From Acidiluteibacter sp963716125 (GTDB taxonomy: Bacteria; Bacteroidota; Bacteroidia; Flavobacteriales_E; Vicingaceae): DNA of 64,000 nt. The position numbers and the translations under genes were made by a program. Positions 8,698 to 17,675 of this stretch are shown one piece after another. The notes under the pieces are model-generated. The model was not told the origin of the DNA and did not search any database. It saw only the letters and a program-made list of their open reading frames with translations. The stretch is taken from contig OY970294.1 of assembly GCA_963716125.1 (NCBI GenBank), positions 1 through 64,000 on the forward strand. Reading direction: 5' to 3'. Within the stretch, counting starts at the first letter, position 1. Each line of letters opens with the position of its first letter.

Positions 8698-9054
8698 TTA
8701 AATTGACTTTTTACTTTCACGACTTTCTAATTGAAATGATTTAATATAAGATTTCTTTTTCTTTTTTGTTCCTAAAATTTTGGAATCAGCAGGATTATTC
8801 TTAAATACTTTTACAACAATTGTATCATTAACGAAATAATTATTTCTAATATTTATATAAAATACCTCTTCCCCCGAATACTTTACTCCTTTATAAACAT
8901 ACTTGTATCTAATTACTTTCTTATTATTACCTAACCCAAGGTAAGACAATTCGATGTTATCAATAATTCCATAAACTAAAATATCTTTTTTAGTTTGACA
9001 ACTTAGATAAGTTAATAATATACAACAAAAAAATAGCCATTTTTTCATTCTCAT
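8698..9054 (-). CDS. Small putative lipoprotein
   Basis: 118 residues beginning MRMKKWLFFCCILLTYLSC: a basic N-terminus, a hydrophobic core and a lipobox Cys, so probably an envelope lipoprotein. The mature part starts IDNIELSY and has several Tyr/Lys-rich strands (VIRYKYVYKGVKYSGEEVFYI), then a lysine-rich tail (GTKKKKKSYIK). A start at 9048 (MKKW) is equally possible. I do not recognise the family. It lies downstream, on the same strand, of the antitoxin-like gene with a 30-base gap. Confidence 0.5.
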   Translation of the reverse strand: MRMKKWLFFCCILLTYLSCQTKKDILVYGIIDNIELSYLGLGNNKKVIRYKYVYKGVKYSGEEVFYINIRNNYFVNDTIVVKVFKNNPADSKILGTKKKKKSYIKSFQLESRESKKSI

Positions 9055-9084
9055 AACTTACTGCTAATTAAATAATAAACTCAT

Positions 9085-9306
9085 CTATTTTAAAACAATT
9101 CGTTGTTTTACCTCACTCCAAGAACTTCCACTTTCAGGATTATCATTATGGCTAGCTAATCGTTCATCTAAAATATTTTTATGAACTGAAGTTAAGGTGG
9201 CATGAGACTTCTCATTACGCAAAGCTCTGATTTTGTTAATTGTTTTCTCATCCGATAATTGAGTCAACCATTGAATTAAATCCAATTTTTCAGCTTTAAT
9301 GTCCAT
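9085..9306 (-). CDS. Antitoxin-like small protein (addiction-module type), no toxin partner
   Basis: 73 residues starting MDIKAEKLDLIQWLTQLSDE, with a C-terminal part ILDERLASHNDNPESGSSWSEVKQRI. The layout (N-terminal helix pair, then LDERLxxxxxNP...SWxEVK) resembles the Unstab_antitox/addiction-module family, whose members usually sit just upstream of a RelE/ParE toxin gene. Here the downstream gene is a lipoprotein, and I see no intact toxin on either side. The open frame extends to 9330, but ATG 9306 fits the family start better. Annotation is from pattern memory; function as an antitoxin is inferred. Confidence 0.55.
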   Translation of the reverse strand: MDIKAEKLDLIQWLTQLSDEKTINKIRALRNEKSHATLTSVHKNILDERLASHNDNPESGSSWSEVKQRIVLK

Positions 9307-9586
9307 ATTATTTAAAATTGATGCTATCAAAGATAAGTTTTCTAAATTAAATCTTAGAAAAAAGGGATGATTTTAAAGATACTAATTTAAAACTCAACCA
9401 AGCTTTTGCTAGCAGTATCTAGAAAAGAATGAATTATTTGTAGTAGTTTATAGAATAACTCTAGGAGGATTGAGCGAGGTAAGTATTTTTAAAAGTGCTT
9501 TACTATTTTTATACTTATGTAATTAAAGATTGGAATTATAAAAAAGCAATAAAAGATTGTTTACTAATGAATAAAAGTCACAAAAT

Positions 9587-10144
9587 CTATTTGTTTAATA
9601 TTTCGATAATTTTCTTTCCAACCTCTATTGTTTTAAAAATTAATTTTTTAGAAACAGGCAATTCAGAAATACACATAATCCCTTTTTGTTTAATAACTTC
9701 CATTTCTAAATATTCCAATTGTGTTGTGTAATTCATAAAGTCATTTGAAATTTTTTCTTTCAATAAATTTTTATCATTTCCTATTATCCTAAATTTACTG
9801 CTGAACTTTTTGTTGGATGCGAAATCGATATCCTGATGAATTATAGAATCAATTATTTTATCAGTTAGCGTTTCAGGCTTTAAGTAAAATCCTTTAGAAT
9901 CCCAATTTAAATTAAACATTGCAAATATATGTATTGAGTTAACTTCTCTATCCATAGATCTTCCTTCAGAATGAATTGCGAATTCATTAAAGGTTTTAAC
10001 CTCTATAATTTTTAAACCATTATAATTTTCTATTCTGAAACATCTATTGATCCTAAAAGAATCAAACCTTTTGAATATTGTAAATTGTTCTAAACCATTT
10101 GGTATGGAGGACGCAATTAAATTATTATTTGTAAATTCAAACAT
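9587..10144 (-). CDS. Conserved-looking protein of unknown function
   Basis: 185 residues, no signal peptide and no membrane helix. A central segment (FYLKPETLTDKI, then QDIDFASNKKFSSKFRIIGND) recalls the phrase DIDFxSHPxFSxxYxLRGxDE seen in various bacterial proteins that are anchored by separate or fused membrane segments; this is a recollection, not a search. The gene follows the small membrane protein gene on the same strand by 17 bases, so the two are probably one unit: a soluble domain plus a membrane partner. Confidence 0.5.
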   Translation of the reverse strand: MFEFTNNNLIASSIPNGLEQFTIFKRFDSFRINRCFRIENYNGLKIIEVKTFNEFAIHSEGRSMDREVNSIHIFAMFNLNWDSKGFYLKPETLTDKIIDSIIHQDIDFASNKKFSSKFRIIGNDKNLLKEKISNDFMNYTTQLEYLEMEVIKQKGIMCISELPVSKKLIFKTIEVGKKIIEILNK

Positions 10145-10161
10145 ATTGACGAGTGATAATT

Positions 10162-10347
10162 CTATAATAATGAGATAATTAGTCCTATTAAAAGTAGAAT
10201 TGCCAATCCCAAATAAATATTTGAATCCTCTGGAATTCTATATTTGGAATCTTTGTCCTCTCCATATAATTCATATGTAAAACTATTTTTAAAACCTTTT
10301 ACAGTCCATTTTACAGAAGCACCTATAATTGCTAACAAAATTCTCAT
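10162..10347 (-). CDS. Small membrane protein, unknown
   Basis: 61 residues from ATG 10347 (MRILLAIIGASVKWTVKG), with a hydrophobic N-terminal segment, a charged middle (YGEDKDSKYRIPEDSN) and a second hydrophobic segment at the C-terminus (IYLGLAILLLIGLIISLL). The open frame reaches 10395 with 16 more residues (MCRDYLLLLIYGIYKI), which would extend the first helix; I cannot exclude that start. It is the upstream gene of a probable two-gene unit with 9587-10144. Confidence 0.45.
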   Translation of the reverse strand: MRILLAIIGASVKWTVKGFKNSFTYELYGEDKDSKYRIPEDSNIYLGLAILLLIGLIISLL

Positions 10348-10549
10348 AATTTTATAAATACCGTAAATTAAAAGTAATAAATAATCTCTGCACACCGTTT
10401 TCGACCAATATCATAGTATGTTTAATTATTAATTTAATTGTTACAAAATTAGCTGTAAATTGCTTTCAACGGAATTAAAAATGTAAAATCATTTCAAATC
10501 TACTTCAACCTTCTTATTTTTACCCTTTCTATTAAAATTGAATTGAAAG

Positions 10550-11032
10550 ATGAGATGGATTGTTTCCTTTTTAGTATTTGTTTGCCTAATTAATTTCTCA
10601 TCTGCTCAAACTACCTTTCCCACCAATGGAAATAGAAATCCCAATCATAATTATGTGGCTTTTATCAATGCCAATATAACTACTCAGCCAGGAGAGTTAA
10701 TCAACAATGCCAAATTACTTATCAAAAATGGCAAAATTGAGGCAGTTGGTAAGGATATTTCTATACCAAAATCGGCTGTGATTTATGATTTAAAAGGAGC
10801 TTTCATCTACCATTCTTTTATTGAGCCTTATTCTGATTATGGAATTGATTTGAAAAATGAAAAATCAAGAGGTAGAAGTGTGCAAACAGATAGTCAGAAA
10901 AAAGGAGCTTACGATTGGAATGAGGCTGTAAAATCTGAACTAAACGCCAAAGAATTATTTTCTATTGATAAAGATAAGGCAAAAATTAAGACCGTTGCAG
11001 GGGAAAATAGGTTGAAATTATTAGCAAATTAA
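10550..11032 (+). pseudogene. Amidohydrolase, N-terminal fragment cut by an IS element
   Basis: Begins with a good Sec signal peptide (MRWIVSFLVFVCLINFSSAQ) followed by the beta-sandwich start of an amidohydrolase (AKLLIKNGKIEAVGKDI). The metal-binding HxH expected after the first strand is absent (FIYHSFIEPYSDYG), so this first domain was already degenerate. Host sequence ends at base 10987; the last residues up to the stop at 11032 are read from the IS end. The rest of the gene resumes at 12254. Joining the halves with a single AAATT gives DKDKAKILRKNGFG in frame, so the two pieces were one gene of roughly 1000 residues. Confidence 0.85.
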
Positions 11033-12253
11033 CACCTAATATTTTGTTATATAGATATTTAAGTCGTATATTTATTGCATGGAATTACAGAAACAACCTA
11101 CATTGGCAGACACAATTTGTGATTTGCGAGCAAGAAAGATAAAAAGGACTTTTTTTGGCCAAATAAATAAATTAATCGATTGGGATGAGATAGAAAAGCT
11201 AATAGGTTCAGATTATACTAAAGGGAAAAGTGTAGTTGGCAAACCCTCTTATAGCGGTTTATTATTATTTAAAATGTGTCTTTTACAAAATTGGTATGGA
11301 TTGAGTGATTACGAGGTAGAAGACAGGTTGAATGATAGTATCTCATTCAGCTACTTTTGTGGAATGAATATAGATCAAGTTGCTCCCGACCATAGTACTT
11401 TGAGTAGATTTAGGACCGCCCTAACGAAAACAAAAACCTTTGAGAAACTTTTTCGCATAATTAATGCACAATTAGAAGCACACAATATCATTGTAAAGCA
11501 AGGAATTATTGTGGATGCAAGTGTGATTGAAACACCACTTCGACCAAAAGGAAAAACGAATCATAAGGTAACTGAAGATCGAACTGATGAAGAAGTAAAA
11601 GTGAAAAAAGAGTATGCAGAGAGTGTAGACAAAGATGGGACGTGGTTGAAAAAAAGAGGAAAGTATCATTTTGGTTATAAGAAGCATCACGCTACAGATC
11701 AAGAAGGAATGGTAATAGGAGTATTAACCACTACGGCAAGTACAAACGAGATTGCCAATTTAGAAGAGGTGTTAGATACAATAAATATAGATTTACCCAA
11801 AGGCATTCCTTTAAAAGCGGACAAAGGTTATCAATCAAAGAAAAATGTGGAGCTACTAAAAAAGAGAGAGTTTAAAAATCATATTCTTAAAAAGGCATTA
11901 ATAAACAAGCCGTTAACTTATTGGGAGAAAAAATTCAATAAATTAATAGGTAAAACAAGATTTAAGGTAGAGCGGACTTTTGGAGGAATAAAAAGATGGT
12001 TTAACGGAGGAATGGCGAGATATAGGGGAATGGAAAAAATGCATACTCAGAACTTGATGGAGGCAATGTGTTATAATTTGTATCGAAGTCCGGGGATAGT
12101 TACGTCTAATTATAAAAATTAACGGAAGAACAGCAAGAAAATGAACTATAAAGACAAGAAAAAGAACTAAAAATCACATCATATGACAAAAATTAATTGA
12201 AACTACTTCTAAAAGTTAGATTTGAATTATTAATTGGGTTTTGCAACGGTCTT
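10988..12253 (+). mobile_element. Complete IS5-family-like insertion sequence, 1266 bp
   Basis: Perfect 12-bp terminal inverted repeats AAGACCGTTGCA (10988-10999) and TGCAACGGTCTT (12242-12253) enclose one transposase gene on the + strand. Flanked by a 5-bp direct repeat AAATT. No passenger gene. The element looks intact: ends matched, transposase open throughout. It lies in the codon region between the two halves of an amidohydrolase. Only one copy occurs in this window. Confidence 0.9.
11079..12122 (+). CDS. IS5-family-like DDE transposase
   Basis: 347 residues. An N-terminal DUF772-like domain (YSGLLLFKMCLLQNWYGLSD) precedes the DDE catalytic domain with first Asp in GIIVDASVIETP, second Asp in LKADKGYQS, and Glu in KVERTFGGIKRWF, the usual IS5/IS4 YREK-like region. 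Start ATG 11079 is 92 bases inside the left end. The C-terminus MEAMCYNLYRS is the standard family ending. Nothing suggests inactivation. Family placement is by pattern; exact subgroup not determined. Confidence 0.92.
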   Translation: MELQKQPTLADTICDLRARKIKRTFFGQINKLIDWDEIEKLIGSDYTKGKSVVGKPSYSGLLLFKMCLLQNWYGLSDYEVEDRLNDSISFSYFCGMNIDQVAPDHSTLSRFRTALTKTKTFEKLFRIINAQLEAHNIIVKQGIIVDASVIETPLRPKGKTNHKVTEDRTDEEVKVKKEYAESVDKDGTWLKKRGKYHFGYKKHHATDQEGMVIGVLTTTASTNEIANLEEVLDTINIDLPKGIPLKADKGYQSKKNVELLKKREFKNHILKKALINKPLTYWEKKFNKLIGKTRFKVERTFGGIKRWFNGGMARYRGMEKMHTQNLMEAMCYNLYRSPGIVTSNYKN

Positions 12254-12297
12254 AAATTTTAAGAAAAAACGGATTTGGTTTAGTTGCCACTCAAAAC

Positions 12298-14862
12298 ATG
12301 GACGGTATTTTTAGAGGAACTTCAGCATTAGTGAGTCTGACAGATGAATCTGATAATAAAGCCATCAAAAAAGGAGAAATTTTTACAGCTTACTCATTTG
12401 ATAAAGGGAGTTCTAATCAATCTTACCCTACTTCTTTGATGGGGATTATAGCCTTAATGCGTCAAACTTTTTATGATGCAAAATGGTATGAAACATCTGA
12501 TAAAAAGGAATATAACATCAGTTTAGAGCGCGTCAATACTTATAAAGATTTGCCAAAAATGATTGCGGTTCAAGATTACCTATCTGTGGCGAGAGCAAAT
12601 AAAATTGCAGATGAATTTGGATTTAAATTTATTATTAAAGGTGGAGGAGATGAATACAAACGCATTGATGAAATCGTAAATACAAAAAGTGCGTTTATTT
12701 TACCTTTAAATTTCCCTAAAGCTTATGATATTGAGAATCCTTACGATGCATTAAATATTAGCTTAGCAGATTTAAAGCATTGGGAATTAGCACCATTCAA
12801 TCCTTCTATTTTAGCACAAAATAATATAATGTTTGCGTTTACTAGCACAGGTTTAGAAAAGCCTGAAGAGTTTATGAGCAATTTTCAGAAAACAATTGCT
12901 GCAGGTTTGCCAAAAGCAACTGTTTTAGCTGCCTTAACGACCAATGTAGCTCAAATTTTACAATTGGATTATACCGATGGAACAATTAAAAAAGGAAATG
13001 CTGCTAATTTTATTATTTGTTCTGCACCAATATTTGATAAGCAATCAGTTATTTACGAAAATTGGGTAGAAGGTGAGCAATTTGTTATTCATAATAGAAA
13101 TACGATAGATTTAAGAGGAACTTACAGTTTAAATATCAATACAGATTTACAATATGGTTTAATTATAGAAGGTGAAGTCAATCAATTGAATGCCAAAATT
13201 AAACAAGCAGATTCTACTATAAAATGCAGTATAAATTTGAATGGAAATCAAATTACTTTGAGTTTTATTTCAGAAGCTGCTAAATACAAAGGTTTAATTC
13301 GTTTAAGTGGCCATATTAGCGATGAAAAAAGCAGAATTTGGTCTGGTAATGCCACGGTTAGCTCAGGGGACTGGTTAAAGTGGGTTGCCATTAAGAAAGG
13401 GGAATTTAAGCAAAAACCTAAAGTAGATTCCTTGCAAGTTTTGACAAGAGGAAATATATGGTATCCTAATATGGCTTATGGATTTGTAGAAAAGCCTCAA
13501 GCTAAGAATTATCTGATTAGAAATGCTACCGTTTGGACCAATACGGAGAAAGGGAATTTACAAGAAGCTGATGTATTGATTCAAAATGGAAAAATCTATT
13601 CTATAGGAACTAAAATAGATTTAGACATCATTTTTCCAAAAAAACGTCCTGAAATTGAAGAGTTTGATGCTAAAGGAATGCACTTAACGGCAGGAATTAT
13701 AGATGAACATTCACACATTGCAATTAGTAGAGGAGTAAATGAAAGTGGACAGTCTAATACAGCGGAAGTAAGCATTGCCGATGTCGTTGATCCAGATGAT
13801 ATTAATATTTACCGACAATTATCTGGTGGAGTGATTGCTTCTCAATTATTGCATGGATCTGCAAATCCAATAGGTGGAAAAACTGCTATAATCAAATTGA
13901 AATGGGGTACATCTGCCGAGAAAATGAAAATTGACTCAGCTGATGGTTTTATCAAATTTGCTTTGGGCGAAAATGTAAAACAATCGAATTGGGGAGAGAA
14001 ATTTACAGTTCGTTTTCCTCAAACAAGAATGGGCGTGGAGCAGCAACTGTATGACGATTTTTATCGAGCAAAGGAATATCAAGACACTTGGAAAATATAC
14101 GATGCAGGAAATAAACGTGAGAAGCGATTAGTAGCTGCACCGCGTAACGATTTAGAATTGGAAACGTTAGGTGAAATTTTGGATCATACAAGATTTATTA
14201 CTTGTCATTCTTACATTCAGTCAGAAATAAATATGCTGATGCATGTAGCAGATTCTATGGGTTTTAAGATAAATACTTTCACCCATATTTTGGAAGGTTA
14301 TAAAGTAGCTGATAAAATGAAAGCTCATGGTGCATCTGCAGCTACTTTTTCAGATTGGTGGGCGTACAAATTCGAAGTAAAAGATGCCATTCCTTATAAC
14401 GGTGCTATCATGCATAAAAAGGGAATTACTACTGCATTTAACTCGGATGATCCTGAAATGGGAAGAAGGCTAAATCAAGAAGCTGCAAAAGCGATAAAAT
14501 ATGGCGGACTTTGTGAGTTAGAAGCATTTAAATTTGTGACCTTAAATCCTGCTAAAATTTTACATTTAGATAAGAGAATGGGCAGTATAGAAGTGGGCAA
14601 AGATGCAGACATTGTGCTGTGGACTGATAATCCACTGTCTATTTATGCTAAAGTGAGAAAAACGATAATAGAAGGTGTTTGCTATTACGATTCTGAACAA
14701 AATGATGCATTGAAAAAAGCAGCAGATGCAGAAAGAGAGCGCTTAATCAACAAAATGATGGAAGAGAAAAATAAAGGTGGCAAAACGCAAAAAATAAAAG
14801 TGAAAGGAAAGCAAAACTATGAATGTGATACTTTTGAAGATGAAGGACATGATGGCTTTTAA
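12298..14862 (+). pseudogene. Amidohydrolase, C-terminal fragment after the IS
   Basis: Continuation of the gene that begins at 10550. Host sequence resumes at 12254 and reads ILRKNGFGLVATQN before the first in-frame ATG at 12298, which is therefore probably not a natural start. The 854-residue remainder holds the end of a degenerate first amidohydrolase domain and a full second one (from about residue 400), which keeps the metal-binding HxH in IIDEHSHIAIS, the GGKTAIIKLKWG segment and the Asp in FNSDDPEMGRR. Family role: hydrolysis of amide or related bonds by metal-dependent periplasmic enzymes; substrate unknown. Without its signal peptide, any product would be cytoplasmic. Overlaps the next amidohydrolase by about 11 bases. 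Confidence 0.85.
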
Positions 14863-16143
14863 AAATATTTTATTAATTATTTCGATTTTATTTTTGCTGC
14901 CTGCTACTGCACAAAATAAAAATGAAAAGATTTTGATTATTGGAGCCACAGCCCATATTGGCAACGGCGAAATAATTGAGAATGCTGCTATTGGAATCAA
15001 TGGAAATACAATTGATTTGATAATGAGTGCTAAAGATTATCGGTTAGACAGTAGTCTTTACAGTAGAATTTTGCATTTTAAGGGCAGCATATTTATCCAG
15101 GGTTTATATCTGCCAATAACACATTGGGATTAGTAGAAATTAATGCAGTACGTTCAACTAGAGATGAGAAAGAAGTAGGTAAATTCAATCCACAGATTAG
15201 AAGTTTAACGGCTTATAATACTGACTCTAAAATTATTCCAACTGTTAGAACAAATGGAGTTTTAATTGTTCAGTCAACACCACAAGGTGGTAGAATTTCA
15301 GGAACTTCTTCAATCTTCAATCTAGATGGTTGGAATTGGGAAGATGCTGTATTAAAACAAGATGATGGAATACATATTAATTGGCCATCAGTTTATCAAT
15401 GGAAATGGGTAGATGGACACAGAATTTTTGAATTGAATAAAAATTATGAAAGCGAATTGATAGAATTGCAAAACTTTTTTAAAAATGCTTTGGCTTATTC
15501 TAAATCAGATTTCATTTTAGAAAAAAACTTGCGCTTTGAGGCGATGAAAGCTGTTTTTAATGGAGATAAAAGAGTTTATTTTCATGCCAATTTAGCAAAA
15601 GAATTATCTGAAGCCATTTATTTTATCAAGCAAATGGACATTAAAAAGCCTGTTATTGTGGGAGCCTATGATGCCCCATTAGTGGCTGATTTATTGGTTG
15701 ATTATAATATTCCTGTTGTTCTTAGACGTGTTCATGAATTGCCTGTAAGAGAGGATGATGATGTCAACTTACCTTATAAATTACCGTACTTATTGAAAAA
15801 AGCAGGGGTTCAATTCTGTTTGCAGAACGATGGAAGTATGCAAGAAATGGGAACTCGTAACTTGGCTTTTTATGCAGGAACTGCTGCTGCTTATGGTTTA
15901 ACAAAAGAAGAGGCATTAAAAAGCATCACCCTAGATGCTGCAAAAATTTTAGGAATTGATAATCAAGTTGGTAGTTTAGAAGTAGGAAAGTTGGCGACAC
16001 TATTTGTCTCAAAAGGAGATGCCTTAGATATGAAAACCAATCAACTGTGCATTGCATTTATTGAAGGCAAACAAGTTGATTTAAATAATTCACAAAAAGA
16101 ATTGTATCAAAAGTACATGACTAAATATGGGTTAAAGGAGTAA
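14852..16143 (+). pseudogene. Second amidohydrolase, single-base frameshift
   Basis: Starts at ATG 14852 (or 14849) with a signal peptide (MAFKNILLIISILFLLPATAQ) and an amidohydrolase N-terminus (ILIIGATAHIGNGEIIENAAIGING). The frame breaks at TTTTAAGGG (15076-15084): the first frame stops at 15133, while the other frame continues as GQHIYPGFISANNTLGLVEIN to 16143. One extra A would join them into about 430 residues. The metal-binding HxH is replaced (ISANNTLG), so the protein would lack the standard dinuclear site even when intact. The C-terminus ILGIDNQVGSLEVGKLATL is typical. Either decaying along with the IS-hit partner, or a sequencing error. Confidence 0.8.
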
Positions 16144-16148
16144 ATTAT

Positions 16149-16820
16149 TTACTTTTTACCTTCTACTACCACTACAAATTCACCTTTACTGACATGGTCA
16201 GTGTAATATTGGGCTAATTCAACTAAGGTTCCTCTTACTGTTTCTTCATGCATTTTAGTTAATTCACGTGAAACTGATACTTTTCTGTCTTCGCCGAAAT
16301 ACTCCGTCATTTGCAATAAAGATTTCACGATTCTATGCGTTGATTCATAAAAAATAATCGTTCTTTCTTCTTCTTTTAATTGCGTTAATCTACTGTGTCT
16401 TCCTTTTTTGTGAGGTAAAAACCCTTCAAAGCAAAAACGGTCGGATGGAAAACCAGAATTGACTAAAGCAGGTACAAATGCAGTAGCTCCAGGCAAAGTT
16501 TCTACTTCGATTTCTGCGGCAACACAAGCTCGAACTAATAAAAAACCAGGATCAGAAATTCCAGGTGTTCCTGCATCAGATATCAAGGCTAAATTTTCTC
16601 CGTTTTGTAAATGTTCAATCACTTTTTCAACAGCTTTATGCTCATTATGTTGATGATGAGGAATTAATTTTTTTTGAATATTATAATGATTTAAAAGTCG
16701 AGATGAGGTACGGGTATCTTCACATAAAATGGCATCTACTTCATTCAATACCTTAATACTCCTAAAAGTCATGTCGTCTAAATTTCCAATTGGAGTAGGT
16801 ATTAAATAGAGTTTTCCCAT
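16149..16820 (-). CDS. rsmI: 16S rRNA (cytidine1402-2'-O)-methyltransferase
   Basis: Tetrapyrrole-methylase-fold SAM enzyme that 2'-O-methylates C1402 in the decoding site of 16S rRNA. Family hallmarks: LIPTPIGNLDDMTFRS at the N-terminus, LCEDTRTSSRLLNHY, the glycine-rich SDAGTPGISDPG and LPGATAFVPALVNSG. 223 residues; the longer forms with a C-terminal helical domain run to about 280, so this is the compact version common in Bacteroidota. Convergent with the amidohydrolase, five bases apart. The single gene has its own upstream region. Confidence 0.95.
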   Translation of the reverse strand: MGKLYLIPTPIGNLDDMTFRSIKVLNEVDAILCEDTRTSSRLLNHYNIQKKLIPHHQHNEHKAVEKVIEHLQNGENLALISDAGTPGISDPGFLLVRACVAAEIEVETLPGATAFVPALVNSGFPSDRFCFEGFLPHKKGRHSRLTQLKEEERTIIFYESTHRIVKSLLQMTEYFGEDRKVSVSRELTKMHEETVRGTLVELAQYYTDHVSKGEFVVVVEGKK

Positions 16821-16916
16821 TAAACGAAGGTAATAAATTACGCTTATGAAACATTAATTGACTAATTAAATTATTCTTTCAAACTTTAATGGTTATTTTG
16901 TCCTAAATTAATTGTT

Positions 16917-17675
16917 ATGGCTGAAATGCTTTCAGTAGTCATTATCACCTTTAATGAAGAAAGGAATATTAAACGATGTTTGGAATCTATCCAAGATATT
17001 GCTGATGAAATAATTATAGTAGATAGCTATTCAACAGATAGTACTAAAGCAATCGCAGAAAAGTTCGATGTTAAATTTGTTGAACAAAAATGGTTGGGTT
17101 ATAGTGAGCAAAAGAATTTTGCAAATAGTTTATCAACCTATTCCTATGTTTTGAGTATTGATGCAGATGAAGCGCTAAGCAAAGAACTTACAGCAGAAAT
17201 TTCACAATTAAAATCAAAAACATTTTCAGGAGTTTATAGTTTTAATCGACTAACGAATTTTTGCGGAACTTGGATACATCATTCATCATGGTATCCAGAC
17301 AAAAAAGTACGTATTTTTGATAGAAGATCAATTAAATGGGAAGGAGCAATTCATGAAAAATTGAACCTTGAAAATCAAAAAGTAACCCATTTAAAAGGTG
17401 ATTTATTACATTATTCCTATTATACCATTGAGGATCATTTAAAGCAAATTGAAAAATTTTCAACTATTGCAGCTATTGAATTACATAAAAATGGACATCG
17501 AGGTTCTAAATTTAAAGCAAATTATAAGGCTCTTGCTAAATTTATAAAAATATATATACTTTTTAAAGGTTATAAGGATAGAGAAGCAGGACTAATAATT
17601 GCAAAAAACTCTGCTTATGCAGCTTATCAAAAGTATTATAAATTGAAAAAACTAAACGATGGTCAATCAATTTAA
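16917..17675 (+). CDS. Glycosyltransferase family 2 (WaaE/KdtX-like)
   Basis: 252 residues with a GT-A fold: MLSVVIITFNEERNIKRCLESI at the N-terminus, DEIIIVDSYSTDST, and the SIDADEALSKEL metal-binding region. The segment GTWIHHSSWYPDKKVRIFDR and IHEKL are characteristic of the WaaE-type beta-glucosyltransferases of lipopolysaccharide core synthesis. The exact sugar is not readable. Its end overlaps the next glycosyltransferase start by 17 bases, so the two are translated from one message. Confidence 0.85.
   Translation: MAEMLSVVIITFNEERNIKRCLESIQDIADEIIIVDSYSTDSTKAIAEKFDVKFVEQKWLGYSEQKNFANSLSTYSYVLSIDADEALSKELTAEISQLKSKTFSGVYSFNRLTNFCGTWIHHSSWYPDKKVRIFDRRSIKWEGAIHEKLNLENQKVTHLKGDLLHYSYYTIEDHLKQIEKFSTIAAIELHKNGHRGSKFKANYKALAKFIKIYILFKGYKDREAGLIIAKNSAYAAYQKYYKLKKLNDGQSI

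Larger units (their letters stand above)
10983..12258. repeat. 5-bp target-site duplication AAATT flanking the IS (10983-10987 and 12254-12258)
   Basis: AAATT occurs immediately outside both 12-bp terminal inverted repeats. Of the possible readings of the ends, this is the only one where removal of the element plus one copy restores the reading frame of the interrupted gene. A TTAA reading (10986-10989 and 12252-12255) fits the YTAR preference of IS5-group elements but leaves the halves out of frame. Confidence 0.7.

Noticed and set aside
9420..9530. Toxin-like relic (VVVYRI phrase) opposite the antitoxin-like gene
   Set aside because: Only a short, interrupted match on the other strand; too weak to call.
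9495..9731. 78-codon + strand frame
   Set aside because: Overlaps the 3' end of the better-supported minus-strand gene at 9587-10144, and has no domain or promoter.
10986..12255. TTAA as the target duplication of the IS
   Set aside because: It matches IS5-group preference, but excision leaves the amidohydrolase out of frame, while AAATT restores it.
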